This document shows, in pieces, positions 1 to 9,215 of a DNA stretch of 64,000 nt (positions within the stretch are counted from its first letter, which is position 1; each line of letters opens with the position of its first letter). The notes under the pieces are model-generated. The model made no database searches and was not told the origin of the DNA. It saw nothing but the letters and a program-made list of their open reading frames with translations. The DNA comes from Burkholderia aenigmatica (GTDB lineage: Bacteria; Pseudomonadota; Gammaproteobacteria; Burkholderiales; Burkholderiaceae), in the NCBI RefSeq assembly GCF_902499175.1, contig NZ_CABVQC010000006.1, forward strand, positions 1-64,000. The letters are read 5' to 3'. Made by a program: the position numbers and the translations under genes.

Positions 1-107
1 CGCAGAACTGCGTGCACTGCAAGACCTGCGACATCAAGGACCCGACGCAGAACATCGTGTGGGTCACGCCGGAAGGCAGTGGCGGACCGAATTACCCGAA
101 CATGTAA
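1..107 (+). CDS. ETF-ubiquinone oxidoreductase, C-terminal end (partial)
   Basis: Only the last 34 codons (frame from base 3) are in the window. They contain C-V-H-C-K-T-C-D, the Cys-rich C-terminal segment that binds the [4Fe-4S] cluster of electron-transfer flavoprotein:ubiquinone oxidoreductase, followed by the typical ending [18 protein letters not shown]. The enzyme is a membrane-associated flavoprotein passing electrons from acyl-CoA dehydrogenases through ETF to the quinone pool. Its position just before a thiolase and a hydroxyacyl-CoA dehydrogenase fits a fatty-acid oxidation context. The start lies upstream of the window. Confidence 0.9.
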   Translation, partial: QNCVHCKTCDIKDPTQNIVWVTPEGSGGPNYPNM

Positions 108-155
108 CGCAACGTATCCCCGCGCCTGCGGGCGCGAACGAACCGGAGTGAGACG

Positions 156-1349
156 ATGAGCAATGCAGCGAAAGAAGTCGTGGTGGTGAGCGGTGTCCGT
201 ACCGCGATCGGTGATTTCGGTGGCAGCCTGAAGGATTTCTCGCCGACCGATCTCGGCGCGAAGGTCGTGCGCGAAGTGCTGTCGCGCGCGAACGTGCCGG
301 GCGATGCGGTCGGGCATGTCGTGTTCGGCCACGTCGTGAACACCGAGCCGAAGGACATGTATATCGCGCGCGTCGCGGCGATCGACGGCGGCGTCGCGCA
401 GCACACGCCCGCGCTGACAGTGAACCGCCTGTGCGGTTCGGGCCTGCAGGCGATCGTGTCGGCCGCGCAGACGATCATGCTCGGCGACGCCGACGTCGCG
501 ATCGGCGGCGGCTCGGAGAACATGAGCCGCGCACCGTACACCGTGCCGGCTGCGCGCTTCGGCCAGCGCATGGGCGACGGCAAGCTCGTCGACATGATGC
601 TCGGCGCGCTGCATGACCCGTTCCAGACGATCCACATGGGTGTGACGGCCGAGAACGTCGCGGCGAAGTACGGCATCTCGCGCGACGCGCAGGATGCGCT
701 GGCGCTCGAGTCGCATCGTCGCGCGGCGCGCGCGATTGCGGAAGGGCGCTTCAAGGATCAGATCCTGCCGATCTCGATCCGCACGAAGAAGGGCGAGGTT
801 GCGTTCGACACCGACGAGCACGTGCGTCACGACGCGAGCGAGGACGATTTCACGAAGCTGCGCCCGGTGTTCAAGAAGGAGAACGGCACCGTGACGGCCG
901 GCAACGCATCGGGCATCAACGATGCGGCCGCAGCCGTGCTGATGATGAGCGCGGACGCCGCGCGCGCTCAGGGCGTGAAGCCGCTCGCACGCCTCGTCGC
1001 GTATGCGCACGCGGGTGTCGATCCGGCGTACATGGGCATCGGCCCCGTGCCGGCGACGCAGAAGGCGCTCGAACGCGCGGGCCTGAAGATCACCGATCTC
1101 GACGTGATCGAGGCGAACGAGGCGTTCGCTGCCCAGGCGTGCGCGGTCACGCAGGAACTCGGCCTCGATCCCGCGAAGGTCAACCCGAACGGCTCGGGCA
1201 TCTCGCTCGGTCACCCGATCGGCGCGACCGGTGCGCTGATCACGGTCAAGGCGCTGTACGAACTGAAGCGCATCGGCGGGCGTTACGCGCTCGTGACGAT
1301 GTGTATCGGCGGCGGCCAGGGGATTGCGGCGATCTTCGAGAACATCTGA
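156..1349 (+). CDS. bktB: beta-ketothiolase BktB (acetyl-CoA C-acyltransferase)
   Basis: A 397-residue thiolase. It condenses or cleaves beta-ketoacyl-CoA with acetyl-CoA (C4-C6 range in the BktB group), supplying PHA precursors or finishing short-chain beta-oxidation in the cytosol. The nucleophilic Cys is C93 in NRLCGSG, and the C-terminal catalytic pair is H353 in GHPIGA and C383 in CIGGGQG. Length and sequence match the BktB type of Cupriavidus, as remembered, better than the shorter PhaA type. The ATG has a purine-rich GGAGTGAGACG upstream. The dehydrogenase at 1388 follows after 38 bases and is probably co-transcribed. Confidence 0.93.
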   Translation: MSNAAKEVVVVSGVRTAIGDFGGSLKDFSPTDLGAKVVREVLSRANVPGDAVGHVVFGHVVNTEPKDMYIARVAAIDGGVAQHTPALTVNRLCGSGLQAIVSAAQTIMLGDADVAIGGGSENMSRAPYTVPAARFGQRMGDGKLVDMMLGALHDPFQTIHMGVTAENVAAKYGISRDAQDALALESHRRAARAIAEGRFKDQILPISIRTKKGEVAFDTDEHVRHDASEDDFTKLRPVFKKENGTVTAGNASGINDAAAAVLMMSADAARAQGVKPLARLVAYAHAGVDPAYMGIGPVPATQKALERAGLKITDLDVIEANEAFAAQACAVTQELGLDPAKVNPNGSGISLGHPIGATGALITVKALYELKRIGGRYALVTMCIGGGQGIAAIFENI

Positions 1350-1387
1350 TAATCGAACGCTCAGCACCCGAACACACAGGAAATTTC

Positions 1388-2242
1388 ATGGCCATCGAAA
1401 TTGTCGGCGTCGTGGGCGCCGGAACCATGGGTAACGGCATTGCGCAGACCGCCGCCGTTGCGGGACTCAATGTCGTGATGATCGACGTCAGCGACGCCGC
1501 CCTCGAGAAGGGCATCGCGACGCTGAAGGGCAGCCTCGAGCGGCTCGTGTCGAAGGACAAGCTCGACGCAGCCACGCGCGATGCGGCGCTGGCGCGCATC
1601 ACGACGTCGACCGACTACGCGAAGCTCGCGTCGGCCGATATCGTGATCGAAGCCGCGACCGAGAACGTCGAGCTGAAGGGCCGCATCCTGAAGCAGATCG
1701 AGGCCGTTGCGCGTCCCGAAGCGATCATCGCGACCAACACGTCGTCGATCTCGATCACTGCGCTCGCGGCACCGCTCGCCGATCCGGCGCGCTTCGTCGG
1801 CATGCACTTCTTCAACCCGGTACCGCTGATGCCGCTCGTCGAGATCATCCGCGGGCTGCAGACGAGCGACGCGACCGCGTCGGCGGTGCGCACGCTGACC
1901 GAGCGTTTCGACAAGTCGCCGATTGGCGTGCGCAATTCGCCGGGCTTCGTCGTGAACCGGATCCTCGTGCCGATGATCAACGAGGCGTTCTTCGTGCTGG
2001 CTGAAGGGATCGCGTCGGCGGAGGAGATCGATGCGGGGATGAAGCTGGGTGCGAACCATCCGATCGGGCCGCTCGCGCTGGCGGATCTCGTCGGCCTCGA
2101 CGTGTGCCTCGCGGTGATGGACGTGTTCGTGAAGGACTTTGGGGATCCGAAGTATCGCGCGTGCCCGCTGTTGCGCGAGATGGTGACGGCGGGGCGCCTC
2201 GGGCGCAAGACGGGGCGTGGCGTGTACGACTACAGCAAGTAA
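1388..2242 (+). CDS. 3-hydroxybutyryl-CoA dehydrogenase
   Basis: A 284-residue protein of the 3-hydroxyacyl-CoA dehydrogenase family. It interconverts acetoacetyl-CoA and 3-hydroxybutyryl-CoA with NAD(P). The N-terminal Rossmann motif G10-A-G12-T-M-G15 is intact. The central [15 protein letters not shown] segment carries the catalytic His of the family, and the C-terminal helical dimer domain has the conserved [16 protein letters not shown] stretch. The start at 1388 follows AGGAAATTTC. It sits 38 bases after bktB, so the two likely form one short-chain acyl-CoA operon. Confidence 0.92.
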   Translation: MAIEIVGVVGAGTMGNGIAQTAAVAGLNVVMIDVSDAALEKGIATLKGSLERLVSKDKLDAATRDAALARITTSTDYAKLASADIVIEAATENVELKGRILKQIEAVARPEAIIATNTSSISITALAAPLADPARFVGMHFFNPVPLMPLVEIIRGLQTSDATASAVRTLTERFDKSPIGVRNSPGFVVNRILVPMINEAFFVLAEGIASAEEIDAGMKLGANHPIGPLALADLVGLDVCLAVMDVFVKDFGDPKYRACPLLREMVTAGRLGRKTGRGVYDYSK

Positions 2243-2261
2243 GCGGCAAGCCTTTCCACTT

Positions 2262-2289
2262 CGTGCGGCCGCCTGCGGGCGGCCGCACG
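2262..2289. terminator. GC-rich hairpin between convergent genes
   Basis: Perfect inverted repeat with 12-base arms (CGTGCGGCCGCC at 2262-2273 and its complement at 2278-2289) around a TGCG loop. It lies between the stop of the dehydrogenase and the stop of the convergent TetR gene, so it probably ends transcription from both sides. There is no T-run, so a strictly intrinsic terminator is not proven. Confidence 0.6.
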
Positions 2290-2304
2290 CATTGAACGGC
2301 GCGA

Positions 2305-2967
2305 CTATGCGTCGAGTACCGACAGATCCCGCGGCAGCGCACGCTTGAACATCGCGAGGATCTGTCGTGCCGCCTTCGGCGGCAGCGTGATCGCATGCCG
2401 CACGGCCGCCGCGATCTGGATCATCATCAGCTCGGCGAATGCGCTCCGTTGCGCATGGGGGGAGCCGGGCGCCACTTCTCCCAACGCATCAGCAAACAAC
2501 CCGGCCAGGAACTCGCCGTCCTCGCGATCGAGTGCCTGCAGCGCGCGGTCGGCCTGCGTGGCTCGCCAGATGTCGCGCATCAGCGGCTCGTCGACGAACA
2601 TCCGGTAGTAGCTGTCGGTAATGCGGCACAGCGTGTCGTGCAGATCGTCGAGCGTCTTCATCGCAGCCAGATCGCGCCGCACGCAATCGTGCCCGGCCTC
2701 GTTGTAGCGCTCCGCGAGCGTGCCGATCACGGCTGTCTTGTCCGGAAAATACTGGTACAGCGAACCGAACGAGATGCCCGTGCGTTCGACGATGTCGCTC
2801 ATCCGGAACGCGTCGCAGCCTTTCTCGATCATCACTTCCGACGCGCACGCGAGGATGCGCTCGAACCGCTCGCGGCTGCGCTGCTGCGTCGGCACGAGCC
2901 GCGCGCGCACCGGCGCGTCGGCTGCCGCTTCGGGCTCGTCATTCCGCCCCGATTTCTGTCGCCCCAT
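2305..2967 (-). CDS. TetR/AcrR family transcriptional regulator
   Basis: A 220-residue repressor-type protein. A basic, disordered N-terminus (1-30) is followed by the TetR N-terminal domain (about 30-80), whose helix-turn-helix reads SDIVERTGISFGSLYQYF at 57-74. The C-terminal ligand domain has no recognised ligand. It is divergent from the NmrA-like gene at 3069, and a perfect palindrome at 3010-3028 lies midway between the two starts. It therefore very likely represses itself and the NmrA/DUF1772 pair. Confidence 0.88.
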   Translation of the reverse strand: MGRQKSGRNDEPEAAADAPVRARLVPTQQRSRERFERILACASEVMIEKGCDAFRMSDIVERTGISFGSLYQYFPDKTAVIGTLAERYNEAGHDCVRRDLAAMKTLDDLHDTLCRITDSYYRMFVDEPLMRDIWRATQADRALQALDREDGEFLAGLFADALGEVAPGSPHAQRSAFAELMMIQIAAAVRHAITLPPKAARQILAMFKRALPRDLSVLDA

Positions 2968-3009
2968 GCCGCCTCCGGAAAAACTTGATCTTTCAAATGC
3001 GAGAGTCTA

Positions 3010-3028
3010 TCGTGTTTTTGAAACACGA
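3010..3028. promoter_or_regulatory. palindromic operator, probable TetR site
   Basis: TCGTGTTT-TTG-AAACACGA: 8-base perfect arms with a 3-base centre, 43 bases upstream of the TetR start and 41 bases upstream of the NmrA-like start. A looser related half-site (ATCGTATTTTTGATCG) follows at about 3034-3049. Size and placement are those expected of a TetR-family operator controlling both divergent genes. The pairing with this regulator is inference. Confidence 0.65.
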
Positions 3029-3068
3029 GAAATTATCGTATTTTTGATCGAGACTGAAGGAGACGCAC

Positions 3069-3899
3069 ATGTCGGCACTTCCCACCCTCATCGTCGGCGG
3101 TTCGGGCAAGACGGGCGCCCGCGTCGATGCACGGCTGCGCGCGCGCGGCATCGCGACCCGGCCCGTGTCGCGTACGTCGGCCGTCCGCTTCGACTGGACG
3201 GCGCCCGCGACGTGGCCTGCCGCACTCGACGGCGTGTCGGCCGCATACGTGACTTACCAGCCCGACCTGGCCGTTGAAGGCGCGGTGGAAGCAATCGCCG
3301 CATTCGCGCGGCTGGCACGGGAAAGCGGCGTCGAGCGCGTGGTGCTGCTGTCCGGGCGCGGCGAGCCCCGCGCGCAGGCCGCCGAGGCCGCGTTACAGGC
3401 GTCGGGCGTGGGCTGGGGCGTGGTGCGCGCGAGCTGGTTCAATCAGAACTTCTCCGAGGGCTACCTGATCGACGGCGTGCTGGCCGGCGAAGTCGCATTG
3501 CCGGCCGGTGCGGTGCGCGAGCCGTTCGTCGATGCGGACGACATCGCGGACGTCGCGGTAGCCGCACTCACCGATGCGCGCGTCGCGAACCGCGTGATCG
3601 AGGTCACGGGCCCGCGCGCGCTGACGTTTGCCGAAGCTGTCGGCGAAATCGCGCTGGCCGCTGGCCGGCCGGTCGTCTATCGCGAGATTCCGGCGGTTGC
3701 GTTCGTTGCCGGATTGCGCGAGGTCGGCGTGCCGGAGCCGGTCGTCGCGTTGCTCGACGATCTGTTCGGCGTGGTGCTCGACGGGCGCAACAGCGCGGTG
3801 ACGCACGGCATCGAAGAGACGCTCGGGCGGCCGGCACGCGATTTCGCCGACTATGCGCGCGCGGCGGCCGCGACCGGCGTGTGGAGCGCACGATCATGA
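3069..3899 (+). CDS. NmrA-like NAD(P)-binding oxidoreductase
   Basis: A 276-residue atypical short-chain dehydrogenase of the NmrA/NAD(P)H-binding type. The glycine-rich loop GGSGKTG is at 10-16, followed by a Rossmann fold. The family's nucleotide-sensing or reductase role cannot be told from sequence. The C-terminal half holds a segment like PFVDADDIADVAVAAL, common in NmrA-type redox sensors. It is divergent from a TetR gene and overlaps the next gene by ATGA. The pair therefore looks like an inducible two-gene unit responding to the TetR ligand. Confidence 0.8.
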   Translation: MSALPTLIVGGSGKTGARVDARLRARGIATRPVSRTSAVRFDWTAPATWPAALDGVSAAYVTYQPDLAVEGAVEAIAAFARLARESGVERVVLLSGRGEPRAQAAEAALQASGVGWGVVRASWFNQNFSEGYLIDGVLAGEVALPAGAVREPFVDADDIADVAVAALTDARVANRVIEVTGPRALTFAEAVGEIALAAGRPVVYREIPAVAFVAGLREVGVPEPVVALLDDLFGVVLDGRNSAVTHGIEETLGRPARDFADYARAAAATGVWSARS

Positions 3900-4381
3900 T
3901 CGCGTTCGCAACCGCCGCATTGCTGTGGGGTTCGGCCATCGGCTGCGGGCTGATGGCCGGCGTGTATTTCGCGTTCTCGACGTTCGTGATGACGTCGCTC
4001 GGACGGATCGCGCCGCATGCCGGCGTGGCCGCGATGAACGCGATCAACGTCGATATCGTGCGTTCGCCGTTCATGCCGCTGTTCCTCGTCACGACGCTGA
4101 TGGCGCTTGCACTCGTCGTGCTTGCGCTGCTCGATCGCGACCAGCCGGGCGCGATGGCGGTGGTCGCGGGCGGCGTGCTGTACGTGTTCGGCATGTTCGC
4201 GGTGACGATGGCCGTCAACGTGCCGCTCAACGATGCGCTTGCCGCGGCCGATCCGTCGACCGCGCACGGCGCGGCGCTGTGGACGCGCTACGTGCACGAC
4301 TGGACGATGTGGAATCACGTGCGCACGGTGGCATCGGCAGCCGCGTGCGTGTTCTTCATCGTGGGGATTGCGGCGCGGTAA
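3896..4381 (+). CDS. DUF1772 / anthrone-oxygenase-like membrane protein
   Basis: About 161 residues, with the start at 3896 chosen because its ATG overlaps the upstream TGA (ATGA), implying translational coupling. About four hydrophobic segments are visible (1-35, 55-75, 83-103, 145-161). A polar stretch NVPLND and a W-T-M-W-N-H-V-R motif between TM3 and TM4 are typical of DUF1772 proteins, some of which are anthrone oxygenase-like. Inner-membrane location is expected and the function is unknown. It is probably co-regulated by the TetR protein at 2305. Confidence 0.7.
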   Translation: MIAFATAALLWGSAIGCGLMAGVYFAFSTFVMTSLGRIAPHAGVAAMNAINVDIVRSPFMPLFLVTTLMALALVVLALLDRDQPGAMAVVAGGVLYVFGMFAVTMAVNVPLNDALAAADPSTAHGAALWTRYVHDWTMWNHVRTVASAAACVFFIVGIAAR

Positions 4382-4390
4382 CGGTGTGCG

Positions 4391-5506
4391 TCATGCGGTG
4401 CGCGCGGCCTGCAGGGGCAACCGGTACTCGGCGATCGTGCCGGCATCGCATGCGATCAGCGAACCGCGTACCGGATCGTGCCGACGAGCGACGAAGCCCG
4501 GAAGTGCCCCGAGCGACGCACCCGACGCCAGGCTCCAGATCGTCGTTCCGCCCGGCGTCGCGACGTACAGCGATGCGCCATCGCTGAACAGGGCGCCGAT
4601 CCGGTCGGGTTCGGTCGCCATCGGGATGCGCCGGTCGTGCGACTGCAGGGCGTCGGTCGCATCCAGGATGCGCACGCCGGCGTCTTGCCCGGTTTCGGCG
4701 AATTCATCTTCGTCCCAGTCGGCGAGCCCCCAGTACGCGATATGCCGGTTGTCGATCCAGCACGCGGGCGTATCCCAATCGTCGCGCTGGGTCAGGCTGA
4801 CCACCGATGCGCCGTCTTCGCTTTCGAAGGGGTTGTCGTCGAGCCACGCGGCGACGGACCATGCACGCGGGATCGAAACGGGATGCCAGACCCATCCGTC
4901 ATCGAACAGCCGGCTGCCGTCGGGGCTCGGCACGAGCCGGCCGTGGAAGTAGTCGAGGTAATGCGCGGGCCGGTCGTTGCTGGCGTACGGCGCGATGTCG
5001 CGCGCGGTCAGCGATGCGCCGGTGGCCGGGTCGGCCGCGTCGAGCCGGTTCCAGGCGGTGCGGTGCACGAAGATCGTGCGATCGCGATGGCGCAGGAAGC
5101 ATGCGCTGAACGGGACGGTATGCGAGTAGTAGTCGCCGCCGTCGAGTTGCATCGTCGGTGTGCCGGTGGTGACGTCCAAGACGAGGCCGTGCCGCCCGTA
5201 GTCGGTCACGATCGCCGCGTGCTGGCCGTCAGGCGAAGCGTGCAGGCGATAAGCGGGCGCGCCGAACGCGGTGTGACCCGTAGGAGGCGGGAGCGGCGGT
5301 AACGACACCGAACACAGCATCGAGTGGCATCCCGTATCGAGATCGACGCCGTGCAGCGAGCCGTCCGTCGTCAACACGAGCAGATGGCCGTAGTTGGCCT
5401 GGACGGCGCAGATATCGGTGATCGGCGCGTGTTCCCACGTGAGCGTATTCACGGTACGGGATTCGTGCGGCGACGCTTGCAAACGGTGCGGGCTGATTGG
5501 GTTCAT
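4391..5506 (-). CDS. hypothetical protein, beta-propeller-like
   Basis: About 371 residues from the ATG at 5506. An in-frame GTG at 5569, only 4 bases from the upstream gene's stop, could extend it by 21 residues, and neither start has a good Shine-Dalgarno. The protein has no signal peptide. It shows repeated short patterns such as HASPDGQHAAIVTD and VPSPDGSRLF, typical of WD40/YVTN beta-propeller blades. An acidic loop (ADWDEDEFAETGQD) lies in the second half. No catalytic motif is recognised. It may be co-transcribed with the AraC gene upstream. Confidence 0.6.
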   Translation of the reverse strand: MNPISPHRLQASPHESRTVNTLTWEHAPITDICAVQANYGHLLVLTTDGSLHGVDLDTGCHSMLCSVSLPPLPPPTGHTAFGAPAYRLHASPDGQHAAIVTDYGRHGLVLDVTTGTPTMQLDGGDYYSHTVPFSACFLRHRDRTIFVHRTAWNRLDAADPATGASLTARDIAPYASNDRPAHYLDYFHGRLVPSPDGSRLFDDGWVWHPVSIPRAWSVAAWLDDNPFESEDGASVVSLTQRDDWDTPACWIDNRHIAYWGLADWDEDEFAETGQDAGVRILDATDALQSHDRRIPMATEPDRIGALFSDGASLYVATPGGTTIWSLASGASLGALPGFVARRHDPVRGSLIACDAGTIAEYRLPLQAARTA

Positions 5507-5572
5507 GAGCGCGATTCTATCGCTCACGGCGCCCGTGCTGCGCATGACACGCGCGGCACGCACGACCACGCG

Positions 5573-6373
5573 CTACGTGTAAAACGCCGACGGCGACACG
5601 CCGAAGTGCCGCTTGAACATCGCGGAAAACGCGCTCTGGCTGTTGTAGCCGTGATCCATCGCGACGGTCAGCACCTTCTCGCCGTGCGCGAGACGCTTGA
5701 GCGCGAGCAGCAGCCGCGCCTGTTCGCGCCAGCGGCGGAAGCTGAGCCCCGTCTCGCGCTGGAACGCGCGATGCAGCGTACGGACCGACAGGCCGAGCAG
5801 GTCGCCCCATTCTGCGATCGTGCGCGTGTCGTCGGGCGCGGCGACGAGCGTGTCGCAGATCGTCCGCAGGCGCGCGTCGTGCGGCCACGGCAGGTACAGC
5901 GGCAGCAGCGGCGCGACCGTCACCTCGGCAAGCAGCAGGTGCATCAGGTGATCGTGGCGGGAGCCCGGCGCATAGTCGAGCGGCACGTCGACCGCGGCGA
6001 GGATCAGCTCGCGCAACAGCGGGTGTACTTCCACGACGCAGCTCCGCGCGGGCAGGTGCTCGACCGCGCCCGGCTCGACGAACACGGTGCGCATCTGCAC
6101 GTCGCCGCTCATCTGCACCGTGTGGTCGAGCCCGGCTTCGAGCCACACGCCGCGCGTCGGCGGCACGACCCACGACGCGCCTTCGGACTGCACGTGCATC
6201 ACGCCCTCGATCGCATAGAGCAGTTGCGCGCGGCGATGGCTGTGCGTCGGGATCGACGTGCCGTGCGGGTACGCCGCCGCCATCGCCGATACGGGCATCG
6301 GCGTCGATTCGTAGCGCAGGTGTGCGCCGGGCGCGGTGGACTCGAGTGTCCGATTGGCGACAAGTCGTGACAT
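5573..6373 (-). CDS. AraC family regulator with N-terminal cupin
   Basis: About 266 residues from the ATG at 6373. The N-terminal half is a cupin (PTHSHRRAQLLYAIEG, HTVQM), as in the AraC-type regulators usually encoded beside exporters. The C-terminal half has two helix-turn-helix motifs ending GYNSQSAFSAMFKRHFGVSP, the AraC signature. It is divergent from the DMT transporter at 6464, with 90 bases between them. The obvious guess is that it controls that exporter. Confidence 0.85.
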   Translation of the reverse strand: MSRLVANRTLESTAPGAHLRYESTPMPVSAMAAAYPHGTSIPTHSHRRAQLLYAIEGVMHVQSEGASWVVPPTRGVWLEAGLDHTVQMSGDVQMRTVFVEPGAVEHLPARSCVVEVHPLLRELILAAVDVPLDYAPGSRHDHLMHLLLAEVTVAPLLPLYLPWPHDARLRTICDTLVAAPDDTRTIAEWGDLLGLSVRTLHRAFQRETGLSFRRWREQARLLLALKRLAHGEKVLTVAMDHGYNSQSAFSAMFKRHFGVSPSAFYT

Positions 6374-6463
6374 TTTGGCGTGAGACAGGCAGTTGGGCGG
6401 ACGGGCACGATGGCGTTCCGATCCACGCCAGACCCCTGTCACGATATTAATCCGTCAAATGCG

Positions 6464-7372
6464 ATGAACAAGTCTCCATTTCTGTTTCCTTTCTGCGCGA
6501 TCGCGCTGTGGGCCGGCAACGTGGTCGTGTCCAAGCTGTCGGCGTCAACGATCGACCCGTCGGCAATCACGTTCTACCGGCTGCTGCTCGCCGTCGCGCT
6601 GATGAGCGCGTTCACGTTGCGACCCGCGTGGCGCAATCGCGCGGCGCTCGTCGCACACCTGCCGCAGCTCGCGGTGCTCGGCTTTCTCGCGATGGCGCTG
6701 TTCCAGAGCCTGTCCTACGAGGCCGCGAAAACGACGAGCGCGACCAACATGGCGATCATCACGGCGCTCGTGCCGCTGATGACGATGGCGCTCAGCTCGC
6801 TGCTGCTCGGCGATCCGCCTAGCGCCGGCATGGTCGGCGGCGGGGTGCTGTCGCTCGCGGGCGTCGTCTACCTGATTGCCGAGGGGCATCCGACGACGAT
6901 CGCCGCACGCGGCGTGCATGCGGGCGACCTGCTGATGCTGGCCGCGTCGGCCGCGTATGCGCTGTACGGCGTGCTGCTCAAGCGCTGGCGCATCGGTGCG
7001 CTGCCGGCGTGGCAGTCGACCTACGTGCAGGCGCTCGCCGCGCTCGTGTTCATGGTGCCGATGCTGCTGCGTTTGCCCGCGCAGGCGGCATGGCCGACGC
7101 GCGCGAGCGTGCCGTTGATCCTGTATGCCGGCGTGCTGGCGTCGGTGGTGCTGCCGTATCTGTGGATGCAGGGCGTGCGGCTGCTCGGACCGAGCCGCTG
7201 CGCGATGTTCATGAACCTGCTGCCGGTGATGACGGCCGGCGGCGCGATCGTGCTGCTCGGCGAATCGCTGCGGCTGTATCACCTGATCGGCGGCGGCGTG
7301 GCGCTCGTCGGCGTGGCGATCGCGCAGCGGTTTCCGTTTCAGGCGAGCGCATCGCAAGGAGTGCGGCAATGA
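6464..7372 (+). CDS. EamA/DMT family transporter
   Basis: 302 residues with about ten hydrophobic helices in two EamA repeats (roughly 1-140 and 150-295), typical of drug/metabolite exporters of the inner membrane. The substrate cannot be read from sequence. The start MNKSPFLFPF was chosen because the first helix begins directly after it. An AraC/cupin regulator is divergent. The stop overlaps the start of the next gene by ATGA, so the ATPase at 7369 is translationally coupled. Confidence 0.85.
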   Translation: MNKSPFLFPFCAIALWAGNVVVSKLSASTIDPSAITFYRLLLAVALMSAFTLRPAWRNRAALVAHLPQLAVLGFLAMALFQSLSYEAAKTTSATNMAIITALVPLMTMALSSLLLGDPPSAGMVGGGVLSLAGVVYLIAEGHPTTIAARGVHAGDLLMLAASAAYALYGVLLKRWRIGALPAWQSTYVQALAALVFMVPMLLRLPAQAAWPTRASVPLILYAGVLASVVLPYLWMQGVRLLGPSRCAMFMNLLPVMTAGGAIVLLGESLRLYHLIGGGVALVGVAIAQRFPFQASASQGVRQ

Positions 7373-8349
7373 GCGGCGATCGCGACATGCAGAACCTGAT
7401 GGCCGCGCTGCCGGACGCTCGCGCCGCCGTCGACGGCCCGGGGCTCGCGCATCAGCTCGAACGGATCGCCGCCGCGCTCGAAGCGCTGGCGGGCACTGGC
7501 CAGCCGGCGGCGCCCGTCGATTTCGACGCGGCGGTCGCGTTCCGCTGGCGCGGTTTCGATGGCGGGACGCGGACAGCGCCGCTCGAGCCGGTTGCGGCAC
7601 CCGCACTTATCGCGTTCGATGCGCTGCGCAACGTCGACCGTCAGGTGGCGATCGTCGAACGGAACACGCGGCAGTTCGTGCGCGGGTTCGCAGCGAATCA
7701 CGTGCTGCTGACCGGCGCGCGCGGCACCGGCAAGTCGTCGATCGTGAAGGCGTGCCTGCATGCGTTTGCGCCGCACGGGCTGCGGCTGATCGAGGTCGGC
7801 AAGGAACGGCTGGGCGATCTGCCGGCGATCGTCGAGCTGGTGCGTGCGCGGCCTGAACGGTACATCGTGTTCTGCGACGACCTGTCGTTCGAGGCGGGCG
7901 AGACCGGTTACAAGGAACTGAAGACGGTGCTCGACGGCTCGGTCGCGAGCGACCTGTCGAACGTGCTGGTGTACGCGACGTCCAATCGCCGCCACCTGAT
8001 GCCCGAGCAGGCGAGCGACAACGCGAACGTGTCGCGTGCGGAGAACGGCGAGCTGCATCCGGGCGATGCGGTCGAGGAGCGGATTTCGTTGTCGGAGCGC
8101 TTCGGGATCTGGGTGACGTTCTACGGGTTCACGCAGGACGATTATCTGGCCGTCGTCGAAAGCCGGCTCGGCGAGGCCGGGTTCGATGGCGCGCAGATCC
8201 ATGCGGCGCGCGAACCGGCGCTGCAGTGGGCGCTGGAACGCGGTGCACGGTCGGGGCGGATCGCCGCACAGTTCGTGCGGGATTACGTGGGGCGGCTCGC
8301 GGACGAGGGCGACGGGAGCGAACCCGCGCACGCGTCGCGCACGGGTTGA
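7369..8349 (+). CDS. DUF815-type AAA ATPase
   Basis: 326 residues. Walker A is GARGTGKSS at 116-124 and Walker B is YIVFCDDLSF at 165-174. The C-terminal part holds an arginine-rich sensor-like segment and the sequence LVYATSNRRHLMPE typical of DUF815 predicted ATPases. The cellular role of this conserved family is not known. The ATG overlaps the stop of the DMT exporter gene (ATGA). The convergent gene starts its stop codon 8 bases downstream. Cytoplasmic location is expected. Confidence 0.83.
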   Translation: MSGDRDMQNLMAALPDARAAVDGPGLAHQLERIAAALEALAGTGQPAAPVDFDAAVAFRWRGFDGGTRTAPLEPVAAPALIAFDALRNVDRQVAIVERNTRQFVRGFAANHVLLTGARGTGKSSIVKACLHAFAPHGLRLIEVGKERLGDLPAIVELVRARPERYIVFCDDLSFEAGETGYKELKTVLDGSVASDLSNVLVYATSNRRHLMPEQASDNANVSRAENGELHPGDAVEERISLSERFGIWVTFYGFTQDDYLAVVESRLGEAGFDGAQIHAAREPALQWALERGARSGRIAAQFVRDYVGRLADEGDGSEPAHASRTG

Positions 8350-8357
8350 GCAGGGCG

Positions 8358-9215
8358 CTACAACACCCGTTCCGACAACACCTTGAATGCGACATCGGGG
8401 ACGACGAAGCACAGCGGTTCGCCGGTCGCGCCGATGCGCGCGAGGAACTCGCCGCCGCCGACCGGTTCGACCGGCTTCAGCGGCCGGACGGCATCGATGT
8501 CGATCGGCAGGTCGATCGACGCATGGGCCAGGCCGTCGCAGTCCGCGACATGCGCGACGGCCGCGTGCTGCAGCGACAGGTAAGCGATGGCGTCGCGCCA
8601 GCTTTCGAAGAACGGTGCAAACGCCGCGGGTAGCGTGTAGTCGTCCGACCGGGCCGCCGAGCAGTGGAAATCGGGCGCGCTTCCTCTGCCGCCGGACAAC
8701 CGCGTTCGGTACCGTCCATCCTGCACGGCATGCGTGAAGCATTCGGCGAGATGCGACGGCAGCGCGTCGCTGAAGAGCCGGCTGCCGAGCGCATAGAGCG
8801 GATGATCGAACACGTTCTTCACGAACAGCACCGTCCGATCGGCCGGCCTGCCGCCCGGCAGCGCATCGACGTAAAGCCGCCAGTTGCTTTGCAGCGGCGA
8901 CGGGAACACGCGTCGCAGCGGGCCCGCGATACGCGGGCCGAAATGACGGTGTGCATAGGTGAGGATCGTGAACGGCGTGCGGCCGTCGCGGCTCGCGAGC
9001 GTAACGCCGCGCGGCACGAGGTGGGCGACTGCGGCGACATCGACGAGCCACGTGCAGTACACGACGTTCTCGACCTCGCTCGCGAGCTGCAGGAACGGCA
9101 GGCGCGACAGCAGCGCGCGACGTGTGCGCAGCAGAGGGCGGTTCGCGACGAGCCGGTTGGCGAAGCGGCCGATGGGGCCGGCGGACGGGTAAACAAAGGC
9201 GTTGTCTGGGCGCAT
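8358..9215 (-). CDS. DUF2071/YqjF-like hypothetical protein
   Basis: About 285 residues from the ATG at 9215. The segment VENVVYCTWLVDVAAVAHLVPRG resembles the opening of DUF2071 (YqjF-like, acetoacetate-decarboxylase-related fold) proteins, where a bound ligand is expected but no activity is established. No signal peptide or membrane helix is clear. The gene is convergent with the DUF815 ATPase. Its ATG complement (CAT 9213-9215) overlaps the ATG of the truncated sulfatase on the other strand, so its own promoter region seems to have been replaced or shared by a rearrangement. Confidence 0.6.
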   Translation of the reverse strand: MRPDNAFVYPSAGPIGRFANRLVANRPLLRTRRALLSRLPFLQLASEVENVVYCTWLVDVAAVAHLVPRGVTLASRDGRTPFTILTYAHRHFGPRIAGPLRRVFPSPLQSNWRLYVDALPGGRPADRTVLFVKNVFDHPLYALGSRLFSDALPSHLAECFTHAVQDGRYRTRLSGGRGSAPDFHCSAARSDDYTLPAAFAPFFESWRDAIAYLSLQHAAVAHVADCDGLAHASIDLPIDIDAVRPLKPVEPVGGGEFLARIGATGEPLCFVVPDVAFKVLSERVL

